A stretch of DNA of 64,000 nucleotides, taken from the NCBI GenBank assembly GCA_013398295.1, contig VZSF01008496.1, positions 62,001 to 126,000 of the forward strand, given 5' to 3'. The stretch's first letter is position 1, and the number at the start of each line of letters is the position of its first letter. Origin of the DNA: Chionis minor. Lineage: Eukaryota > Chordata > Aves > Charadriiformes > Chionididae. Under the pieces are notes generated by a model that was not told the DNA's origin, searched no databases, and was given only the letters and a program-made list of their open reading frames with translations. Shown one piece after another: positions 51,401 to 61,444 of the stretch. The position numbers and the translations under genes were made by a program.

Positions 51401-52842
51401 GTTTACGTTTGGCTGACAAGTAAGAGTAGATATTGCTGCTTGCCTCTCCTCCTTCCTGGTATTAAGGAACAGCTTTTTACTTATGTATGACATCTGCATC
51501 TCTCTTTGTCCAGTATTTATCCTACTCTGCATTAGGTAGGAGAGGCATTTAATTAAGGACTATGTTTTGCTCTGTAGAGGGTCAGGTAGCACCAAATGGC
51601 AAGTTTGATATGAAGTGGGCTTGATTGCTGTCTTAATGTGCTTATCTTACCCTTGACAGTAGGAAGGGTGACCAGGCTCATAGCTTAGCTGCTTCAGCCT
51701 GAGCCACTAGAGGAAGCTGAGGTGGACCTGGATTTTCCTACTGTTAGCTCCTATCAAACTGCAAAGCAAAATTATTCTCTCTGCGTTCCCGCTTTGAAAA
51801 GGAATTTGAAGATTTTTCTCTCCCTCTGTGTGAGCAATAAAGTTTGGAACAACGCGAGATCAACTCACATTGGTATGAGACTTGCCTATATATACACACT
51901 ATTTCAGTGATGAAGAAAGCCACTGATAACTTGATTTTAAAACGTATGATTATATCATTTGAAATTAAATTTAAAGTAGCTACTAGAAAAATTTCTATTA
52001 ATTTGTAATCTTAATGCCTAATCATTAATGGGTTTCTTTGAGCTGATCAGGGTCTTTTTGTCACCTTAATGCCACCAGTATAGTCAAAATATAAACAGCT
52101 AAATTTGACACTAAGTCACAAGAAATAAACCAAGATTGTAAGAATCTTACTTTATATAATACTCTGCCATACACGTAGTGCGTATATTGACCTCAAGCTA
52201 ATGCTCACTCGGTTACTGGCCGGGTTTTTCAGTTAGATATTTAAACATAGAAACCAAAGAATCAGTCATCCTTGTAATTCGCCGCCTTTGGTGTTTAAGA
52301 GCTAGCAAAGAAAGGATTATCATTATTATAGGCAGAGCCCTAGTTCTGCTGTGTTAGGGTTGTGAACTCTTCTGTTTAAAGGCTGACTGTCTGCATGCTT
52401 TAAAACACATGCGTTTATGCAGATTGCCTTCCAGATGAACGCATCTCGTGGCTGCGCTGAACCGAGTTACTCAGTTCTGAGGGTCATTAGAAACGGGGCT
52501 TTTTTTTTTTCCTTCCTTTTTTTTAGTCCATTTGGAAAGGATGCTACGGAAGTTGTTCCTATTACAGAAAGAACATCATATCATTTTTCTTACTGAAGGT
52601 CTCCAGTGCTTCACCTCTATTTGCTCTTCTTTCTGTCTGCACAAATGTGCTGTTGGTAAAGCCGTCATTAGATGGATGTTTGTTTTTACTGGCAGTGTAT
52701 ACATATCAAAAGGTTTTGCTGCAGAGAATATCCCAGAGGTCTCATGCTGATCCAAACTAGGCTCGATATTGTACATATTTTTCTTGGAGAGTGAAACTCT
52801 CTTCTCTGCCTAAGCAGAGTTGACATAAGGAGCTTTTTGGGT
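48481..52842. other. Unannotated unique DNA
   Basis: No gene, RNA or known repeat is recognised. T-rich runs occur at about 49577-49594, 50200-50220 and 52500-52526. Confidence 0.45.
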
Positions 52843-52919
52843 GGGAACCTGGCGTTGCCACTTCTGATTTGGAGTGGGAATCTGGCGTTGCCACTTCTGA
52901 TTTGGAGTGGGAAACTGCC
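52843..52919. repeat. 33-bp minisatellite, two copies plus 11 bases
   Basis: Units at 52843-52875 and 52876-52908 are identical except at one position (AACCTGG versus AATCTGG), and a third begins GGGAAACTGCC at 52909. The unit is 33 bases, so it stays in frame and makes an 11-residue repeat within a 128-codon minus-strand frame. Nothing else supports translation. Confidence 0.93.
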
Positions 52920-53948
52920 ATGGGCTTCATTCAAATAAAAGCATTGTTTGTAAAGAAAAGTTAACGTGTTAATCACAAATGTTGAAAAAGGGGCCGTACA
53001 GCTCAAGTTCTGCTGGAAAGATCGGGACAGTTTCTCTCCTGCTAGAACCTGGTGTTCATCAGTCTTCCACATTGCAGAATTTCATAAATTCCAGGGAAAT
53101 GATTGCTAAACATAAGCAACTCGCAGTGAGAGAGCCGTCAAAAAATACTGGAAGAACCATCTCAATGTGTGAGAGTTGGCCCCAGAAAACAGATGTGTAC
53201 TTCTCTTCTAAGCCGAACAACTTCCCATTTTAGGTATGAGAGGTTTCTGTTGCTTTTCTCTGTCCTTCTATGGCAACTGATTCCTTATTTCATTCTCATC
53301 GCATTCTCTATCCGTAGATCAGGGTGTGTATGGTCACTAGATAAATGCTTCAAATCTCCTGCTGTTCTTAGGGAACAGAAGTTGCATCCTCAAATCGGAT
53401 TATTTATTGAACCTGCTGTGCTGGAGCTGTTGCTTTGGAGAATGTATTTTCAGACCTCTTTGGTTTTCCTGGCTATTATCGCATTGAACGGCAAACAATG
53501 TTTTCAACGGCAATCAACATTTTCCAAGTATATGGTTTGTTTTTCCAAGTATCAGACTTCTGTTGGTACCTTTGGGTCATGGTTTTCCCTTTCATGATAG
53601 ATGAGTGTTGGTTACCTTTGTGTGCTCTGCACCCAGTTCAGCCAGCCTAGACACCACATCCCACAGCCCAGGATGTCTTCGGCATTTAGGTTGCAGGTGA
53701 CCTCAAAAGGACCAGACATATCTCCTGTATTCCTAATGATGCCAGTGACTTTACAGAGAGAATAATTTTGATTGGAGACATAAATATTTGATAAAGAAAT
53801 GGTAGATATTACGGACAGTCTAGAAGTGTAACATCAGTTCATGACTAAATATGGAAGAAGCTAAATCCTCAGAAGCAGTCATCTCTTGCTCCAAATCAAC
53901 TTGAAGGAGAAAAGTGAAAATAAACTTACTTCTTCTGTCAAACAGAGC

Positions 53949-53985
53949 TGCGGTTATGTGAAAATTTGCGGTTATTTGTGAAAAT
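53949..53985. repeat. Two-copy 18/19-bp tandem duplication
   Basis: TGCGGTTATGTGAAAATT (53949-53966) is followed directly by TGCGGTTATTTGTGAAAAT (53967-53985). They differ by a small insertion. It is a local slippage event. Confidence 0.8.
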
Positions 53986-56900
53986 GCCCATAAGTTTTAA
54001 AAGCAACCAATCAAGCAAAAAGAACTTGGTGGCTAATTGCACTAGAAGCATTGCAGCATGAAATCATGTGCATGTATACAAAACTATTAGAAATGTGTAG
54101 GAACAGTTGGAAGAATGTACACTACGCAGGTGGTTCACACTACACTGTGGTCTGAGCAGGCTGGCACTGAACTTTGGAGAGTGCTTGTTTTCATACTTAA
54201 TGCCCTAACAACATTTGTAGAGTCTTACAAATTAAAGACCCAGCATGCATGTCAACAACACCACTTCAAAGCAGGTATCTTGAACTCGTCTGCCATCATA
54301 TCAGACTGCCATCATTTGGAGATTTATTAGGTGGTAATGGAAGCATACTCAAAGGCTTGAAAATAGATTGGAAGTTCTGAGCGCCATAGCATAGTGCAAA
54401 ATGCAGCTCAGAGGCTGCTCAGTTTATTGTTGTTGAAGAAAGTAAAAGCAAATAATGTGCAGATGCTATTTTTCATCATTTGTACAAGCACTAGACAGTC
54501 ACATCTGATTTCTTCTAGAAAAGACAAGAAAGAATGTCTCTTGCACCTATTCCACCGTCAATAATTGAATTATAATCATCCCCATTTCTCTTGTAGAGGA
54601 AAGCAAGTAGTAGAATGTTACTTGAGAGTGTTTGGGGGGACACGGAATTCTGCTTAAACATTATTAATGCTTCAACTTAAGGTTCAACTATAGGTTACTT
54701 CAAGAATAGTCTTGAGATAATAATAGGGAAGAAACTATATTCTCACATTTGGATTGCAAATTGGTAAAAGAGGTTAAGTCCATTTAAGCTACCACTGGCT
54801 TACCAAAAAGTTCTTTGGTTCACTTTTTCAGGGCAATGTAGGTCAAAATAGAATGTTAGTAGCTGAATTAAGTTTCATCGCAATAAGAAAATAGATTTAT
54901 TTTGTGGGAGATTTGATAAAATGTTAGTAGAGAGTTTGCTTCTTATAATCAGAAAGAAGTGTACTGGAAATTTTTAGCATTTTAAAAAAAAGTTTTTCCA
55001 GGTACACCAATGGAAACATATATGCTGAATAGAAATTCTACACAATTGTTGTTACTTGTTAGGGGAATATATTCAAAATAATAACACAGCTTGCCAAAAA
55101 GCAACTTGAGAGGTGATTTTACTTTTTTGTGCAGCTAATTATTCACAGAAAAGAAGCGATAGTGCTGGGCTTTTCCACATGGCTGACAAACATACAGAAA
55201 AATTCAGTTGCAGAAATTGGAAATAAAGACGAATTCAGTAATGAAAGAAGTGGCAATACACTACAGTGGAAGTGATTAAAAACTGGATTTTTAGAGGTGG
55301 TGATCTTATTACCGTTTGGGCCTTTAGAAGAAGGTTAATTATCATTAGGGAATACATCTTGTGCCCTAGGTTTTAGAGGCTTCCTGCAGTCCTGCTGTGC
55401 AGGTGTCCACAGTGGCCTCTGCTGATCTTGGAGCTTCTTAGTTGTTGGTAGTTGCCATTGTAATGCTTTTCCTTTCGGAGCCTTGGGGAGAGCAGGATGG
55501 CTTCTCTGGCCCTGGAGAAACTCCTCGCTGCCTTGAGGCATTTACGGTGTTCCAGCCTTGTGCCTTATGGGTTTCACTGCACTCTTATAGGATCTGGGAT
55601 GGGTTTTTTTCTCTTTGTGCCTAATTAGTCAAGTGTATTGAGCATAGGGAGAAGCTTATTTATTTGGTTGGGGTTTTTTTTTTTTGATGGATAGGTTTTG
55701 GATATTTTGATTTCACTGAAGCGTTAGTATTTTATTTGAGCTGGTGAAAATTTGGTGGACTGAGAAACTGAAGTGATACAGAAAATCTTTAGTAGGCGGC
55801 AGAGAGCTACTTAAAAGAGCTACAATAATGTTTTGAAAGTGTAGGAACAGTCTGGAGAAGCATAAAATCCTCTGATGGGTCCATTTGTTAACAGAGCTCC
55901 TAGAAACAACTATTACATCGAAGGGGTGAAAACCAAATCAAAGCTTCTGTTCTCACCTCTCAAGGAGTTTACATTTAATCTTATGCATTGACTGAGACTT
56001 CCACAAACTAAACATTAAAATACAGTAAACCATTAATTTTTTCTTGATTTTCTATCAAAGTAGCAGAAATCTTATTTCTTGTGGATTTGTCACATGTAAA
56101 TTGGAGCATTTGAACAGAGGTTGAGTCAGGCATAACATACTCGTGAGGAACCTCGTCTGTCCTGATTCAACAGAGCATTCCCAAATTGGATGAGTGGCAC
56201 TATCCAGGTTTCAGGATGTGTTTTCACATAATTCCATGAGTTTTCAAAGAGTGTTTGGAGAATTTGCTCTGTTGTTGGCTAGAAGTTATAGGTGGCCGTG
56301 GTTCTTTCTCCCCACCCTGGTAAATTAATGAACTAATTCCAGGGAAAATACATAGAGGCATCTTCTCCCTTCCCTTTTCTCTTCATTAATCTATTAATGA
56401 AAGTGATAGCGTGAGCCAGCTTACACTCTGAGGGTACAGACTTTGGACACCTTAGAATCCTTTTGGGTTGCTTATAGCCAAAGAAGTTGTTCGCGTGGGC
56501 CAGATTAAGGAAATTCAAAATTAGGTTTCCTGCATCTGATATTTATTGTGAGATTATAGTGATATTAGGTTATGTAGAATATTCCTTTATACTTTAATAC
56601 CAAAAGAAATAATAATTTATAGAAAGGACTTCAAGTGTCTGAAATAGTACTTTGGTTGATACTTGTGTGCTTGAAAACAGGTGCAATTTTATAGCTTCTG
56701 GATTCTAAGAAATGAATCTGTCCTTGGCTAATTTGCATTAGTGCAGAACCTGTCATCCTTCTGGTTAGAGGGCAAAAAGCTCCTGTTGTAAAGGCTTTGG
56801 GAGCACATTTAGAATTGTTCTTGTTATACAGAAACACTATACCGCTAACGCTTTTGTGACTAATGACTATAACTTAGGCGAGATCCAGTTAATTCAAGCT

Positions 56901-57955
56901 AATTGTATTAATTAGTTCATAGCCAGTTTGATCATGGTCAGTATCAAAATGATTCTACAATACTAGGACGGAAACCTTATTTTAGGAACTAATCACTTCA
57001 TTCATACATTTTATTTCTACCAAAGTGCAATTTGGAAGAACATTCATTAACTGTGAGTCATGGCATAATGGAATCATACCAGAGTCTGTGGAATTCCTAA
57101 AAAGTTATTGAGCAAAATTGCTAAAGTAACTAATGTGCAACTTCAGATTTGAGGGGAGATGAATACAGTGTCAGCTACTATTGAATCTTTTTCCATAAAT
57201 TAGACACCACTTCTTTTCACTTGGCTTTTTTTTAAAAAAAAAAGAAAGAAAAAAGTAAAAATACAGTTCTGTACCTCATAATATTTACCAAATGCTTGCA
57301 GCCTTTCTCTGTATAATTTACATGAGTAAGCAGAATTTTCCTTTTTCTGTGGTTTTACAAAATACATAAGAGAAAGAATTTACTTGGTAAATTATATGCT
57401 TGAGCAAGGAAATAAAGGTGAAATTCATATTTCCTATGAAAACAGAGGGAATATGTATTTTCTGGACATGTCAAAAAAAACCCCAAATGCAAAGAAGGAT
57501 TCAGTGCTGCTTCTTTAATTCAGTCTAAAGGTAGTGAAATTGCAGCAAAAAAGCTACAGCAGGGAGAAAAGAAAATTTGTCGTGTTACTGATGGATTGTG
57601 ATGTGTGACATGTAATTGGAGATGACAGGGGAATATCAGAAATCAAAGAAAGCTCTTAAAGAGGCCTAAACAATGCTTGGCAGTTAAGATAAAGGTTATC
57701 TGAGCAAAGATGGTAAGTTATGAAGCTAGTAATAAATGATCTGCTGGGGAATGGGGGGTTCCACAATGTGCACAATGGTTTTGTGAACATAAACAGAAAA
57801 TGATATGACGTTTGTAATCAAGGTAAAAGAAGGAAAAAAACTAAAACAGGTATTGTAAAATAGTTTTCTCCGGAGTGAGGCATGTTTGAAAAAGGTATTG
57901 TTTATAAAGCCGACTGTCAGAGTTAAAGTTTTATCTGCAGGAATTAAGGTATTCA
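53986..57955. other. Unannotated unique DNA
   Basis: No gene or known transposon is recognised. The stretch is AT-rich, with T runs near 55675 and a T/A run near 57228. Confidence 0.45.
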
Positions 57956-58030
57956 AGGCCCAATCTAATGCCCATTCAAGTCAACAGAAGGATGCTTACT
58001 GACTTCACTGCACTCTGGAGGAGATTCCCG
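57956..58030. repeat. Possible decayed amniote palindromic repeat
   Basis: The plus strand reads AAGGCCCAATCTAATGCCCA, then TTCAAGTCAACAGAA, then ACTGACTTCACTGCACTCTG. The pair CCCATTCAAGTCAA / TTACTGACTTCA fits the CCCATTGAAGTCAATGG palindrome and the leading GGCCCAATC fits the terminal GGCCC of a repeat widespread in reptiles and birds. The family name is uncertain and decay is strong. Confidence 0.42.
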
Positions 58031-60506
58031 AAACATTTGGCTTTGCTTAAGTTGTCCTGCTTAGGTCAGGCTGACCTCATTTTGCCTGAAACAGTCAGGC
58101 TTATGGAGGATGAAGAGTGATGGATATTGAGAATAATCCAACAAATGCTCAGCTGGGGAGTTAAGGCTTTTGAGGTGGCTCTGAAAGCCAACCATTGACA
58201 GAAATGAAAAATGTAATTTGTTTTTCTAGCACATGCCGAACAAGTGCCAAAATGAGTGATTCACTGTCTTAAATTTTAAATTAACAGAATCTGTCCCTTT
58301 TGGAAAGCAGCTTATCAAGCCTGCAGTTTTGTGACGGAGTATGCTACAGTGTCCTCCAAGCTTTTGTGATCCTGGTAAGTACTGGTGATAAAACCAGAAA
58401 ATGATACAATTTATAGTCTAGCGCAGGCTGCCTTATCCAGCATGAATAACTTTCCAATTTTTAAAACATGTTCTTTGCCTAAATGGCTGTATTTTCTATG
58501 CTGGATCCCCTCTGTGCTCTGCCTTTAAAAATTTCCGCCCAGAAATCAGAAAAAATACAGCTATATCTTTCTAGTTCAAGTCATTACAGCACAGACAGAG
58601 CGATAGGACTATGGAGACAAATCAGTGAGGATGGAATAGATCAGTGTGACTTCTCTTCCACCCAGGTTTGGGATAAACCATCCCATGAAAGTCTGTTGAT
58701 AAGAAAACAAGGAAAAGCTCCCATTTCCACTGGAATTGTAAGCTAATTACCAAGCCTTTACTAGTTTAAACATTTTCTGATCCAAAAAGCAGCTTTTCTC
58801 TGCTACAGAAAATACTTAAAAGAATAGGGCCAAAGCTCCTGTTTGTTTTCTTCCCTAGAAGGGCATGCGGGAGTGGGAATAGGAAAGGCACTGGAGGGAG
58901 GTGGAGGGGGCAGAGCTACACCCCTTCGAAGCTTCACAGCTCTCGCTGGTGTAAAGGGGCTCTGGAAACCGGTGCAAGAGGCATTCGTCTGGAATTCCTC
59001 CCCATGGGCCCACATAATGCCAAGTGACGCACAGCACAGCAAGAGCGAGCGTCTTTAAGGCAGACTGTGGTCGATTGTATTTTAAGCAGCGGTCTTCATT
59101 ATTGGAAGTAGGCTCAAAGTGAAAACTCTGGCGGTGTTTTACCAGTCTGTGTGTGCAAGGGGGTGGCTGGTTGCCGGTTCCTCTAGCTGAGAGGGAATTT
59201 GCAGGCTGGCTGTCAATATTGCTTCCCACAGCTATTCACAGAATCAGGAGAGGATTCAGCTGAAAGTGGAATGGGAGGGTCCCTAAGCTGCTTTGCGGTG
59301 TGTAAACATGGTGACAGGATGAACAGTGTTTTGCAAGTAGGAAATTCTTGAAGAGAATTTGTTTGGACTGTTCTAGATTTAAATGCAGAATTCTCAACAA
59401 AACTATCTAATCACATAAGAAAATGCCAGTTTATGTGAATTTCAGCATTTCTGGATAACAAATAGTAAGCAGTGAACTGAATTGTGCTTGAAAATCGATT
59501 AAGATGTAGAAGCATTGTTATGGCAATCTTCGTTATCGTTATTGAGAACGTGGCAAACTCCTACGGCATCACATGCATATTTTATGTTCAATGTGTGAAT
59601 GGTCTCATTTACAGTTTGATGGAGATCTATTTTCTCCATCCCCCAAGAGGATTAACAATTCAAGAACCCGGAAAGCTTTTGTGAGGTGCAACCTAAAAAC
59701 CCCCAAATCCTTTAATTAAATTTCTCCATACGTTTATAAGAAGGAGTGGCATTTGAATTCTCAATGTTCACTTATTTTCATATACTGCTCATAGCTTTTG
59801 AAGGGTCTCTCTAACTTAGATCTCAGCTTTTTTTGCAGAAATATTTGGGTTCAATGTCTGGCTCTAAAGAGTTGATACATGCACTTTATTTCAAAGGATA
59901 ACTGTTGATTTGGTCTGGTGCTTTTTCTGTGTACACTGCAGGGAGAAGCTGGTGTGGGGTGGGGAATCTCGGTAGGTTGGGCTGGGGGGGTTGCTGTGTT
60001 CTGGTTTTACATATATTCAACTTCCTGAGCAACTCTGAAGACGGTCTATCTCTTCTGAAATGCTGTTGCACACTTATCTGTAGCCAGCACTTATTGTTAA
60101 TCTTTTTATCATTTCAATCTACAACCAAATTTTTTTACAAACAAAAGCGGACCTGGCTGTAGCATGGATATGTATGAAAGAAACCTAGAAGGAATTTTGC
60201 AGAACAACCAAACAAAAAGTTACTTGGTTTCTTGATGCTCTGTTTTTTAAAAAGGGGTTATTAAAGTGTTTGTTTTCAAAGAGGGTTACTTTAAACTATT
60301 TTCTTAGCTGTTATTTTCCTCAGTTTTTCTGAAAGCCTGCTGAGCTGCTCAGAAGGTGTGCATTACCCTTCCTAATTTAACTGGGGTGACCGGCATGTTG
60401 CATGTACAAAGATGCCCTTTCTGTAAATGTTTAGACATTGAATTTATATGGTTATAAGAAAAAGTAAGTAATTAAATTCTGTACAGACAGTAAATGTTTT
60501 CCGTAC
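58031..60506. other. Mostly unannotated DNA; GC-raised patch 58850-59200
   Basis: Apart from the candidate exon at 58575-58665, no gene is recognised. The patch at 58850-59200 is richer in G and CpG and has open frames on both strands without family resemblance. A splice donor GTAAGT at 58375 follows a 29-codon open stretch from 58288, but the acceptor is poor. Confidence 0.4.
58575..58665 (+). CDS. Candidate short coding exon, unrecognised
   Basis: A 91-bp segment lies between an acceptor-like CTATATCTTTCTAG and a donor-like CCCAG|GTTTGG. It contributes one base and then 30 open codons rich in Ser, Asp and Gln. The open frame runs on past both proposed ends (58483-58746), so openness adds little. 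No family is recognised and the donor is not optimal. Confidence 0.15.
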
Positions 60507-60709
60507 CTCTTTTTATTGTTCCTAATTGACTTTGTTTAATCTTCTGTAGCCATTTTACAAGCTCCATGACTTCTCTGGTTTTCTGAGTGTTATCAAAGCT
60601 GGATAGTCTAGTCCGGATGCCCGAGGGTCCTTCTCTTTCACCTGCTTGTGATTTGCGTGAATCTTGCAGGGGTGTAACTGCATTAAAGACGTCGGTCTCT
60701 CTGGCAAAT
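60507..60709 (-). CDS. Candidate internal coding exon, unrecognised
   Basis: On the minus strand a 203-bp segment follows an acceptor (GATGATTTTCCATCAG) and ends at a possible donor (AGAG|GTACGG). After one base it gives 67 uninterrupted codons, then one base. The peptide is charged and hydrophilic, with FARETDVFNAV near the start and TREVMELVKWLQKIKQ towards the end, the latter likely helical. CpG is locally high (60612-60692), and the same frame meets stops just upstream of the acceptor, as expected at an exon edge. I recognise no family. The donor is weak at +4, and a nearer GTAAAA is an alternative. Chance remains possible. Confidence 0.3.
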
Positions 60710-61201
60710 CTGATGGAAAATCATCAGTGTGTTAAGAAGTAACTGTGGGGAAAATAGACTAAGAGGCTCTTCCTTGCTCCTCTCTTTGCTTTCCTTACAC
60801 ACAGGTCACAGAAGCCTTGTTTCCATAGGAAGCTAGCCTAGAGTTGAAGGGCATCAGTGCTGTTGAAAGGAACATACTTTTCCATTAAGGTGTACGTGCA
60901 CTTTAACAGCAACATTATTTAATCAGTTCCTATTGAGCAACACTCCATTCCCAGTGAAACCTCTGCCTTTTACACGTGTGCATCACTCTTTCAGTTGCAG
61001 ATGACAAAGAACTCGCAGCTTTTTCCTCTCTCTCCATGTTTCTTTGAAATACCATCATTACGGGAAACTTACACTGCCTGAGGCTACGGACAGCAGTCTG
61101 ACTGCACTTCTAGAAGGAGTCACATTAGTGGTGAGCAGTTAGATGAAATCAAAACAAATTTGGAAGAGCTAAAGGGTTTCTGTTACCAGACGTCTTTTCA
61201 G
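60710..61201. other. Unannotated unique DNA
   Basis: No gene or repeat is recognised in this stretch. Confidence 0.4.
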
Positions 61202-61403
61202 TGGAAGGCAAGGAATAGCTGGGAGCAGCAGTGAGCACTGTTTCCAGTCAGGGCCTCCTTTCTTAGCAAACTCTTCTGATAGCTCCAGAAGCAGTGGCGA
61301 TACCATGATGACACTGGCTTCACATGGACGTGCAAGAGAAGAAATACCTCTGTATTTGCTGGGAAGTTTCAATGGGTGGATTGTAACTCCCTCTGGCATT
61401 TGA
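61202..61403 (+). CDS. Candidate terminal exon with nearby AATAAA, unrecognised
   Basis: Following an acceptor-like CAGACGTCTTTTCAG, a frame of 66 codons runs from 61203 to a TGA at 61401-61403. The peptide is Ser/Gly-rich with SSDSSRSSGD in the middle and a hydrophobic end (PLYLLGSFNGW). An AATAAA lies at 61439-61444, 35 bases past the stop. The antisense strand is also open here (76 codons, 61169-61399), so strand choice is insecure. No family is recognised. Confidence 0.2.
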
Positions 61404-61438
61404 GCAGAACATAGGAACTGTTGAACATCCTGTAGTTA

Positions 61439-61444
61439 AATAAA
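61439..61444 (+). promoter_or_regulatory. AATAAA polyadenylation-signal match
   Basis: This is an exact canonical hexamer, 35 bases after the stop of the candidate terminal exon. In AT-rich DNA such matches are frequent by chance, and no clear GU-rich downstream element is visible. Confidence 0.2.

Noticed and set aside
53169..53597. Longest open frame in the window (142 codons, +)
   Set aside because: Length is near the chance maximum for 64 kb of AT-rich DNA in six frames. There is no family resemblance, no splice or promoter support, and its hydrophobic look comes from T-rich codons.
58230..58374. Segment between TTTGTTTTTCTAG and a GTAAGT donor
   Set aside because: All frames from that acceptor contain stops. 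The open part only begins at 58288 after a poor acceptor, so exon status is not supported.
59226..59290. ATTCACAGAATCAGGAGAGG, resembling a CR1 3' end
   Set aside because: Similarity stops after about 15 bases and the following GGAAGGGACC block is missing.
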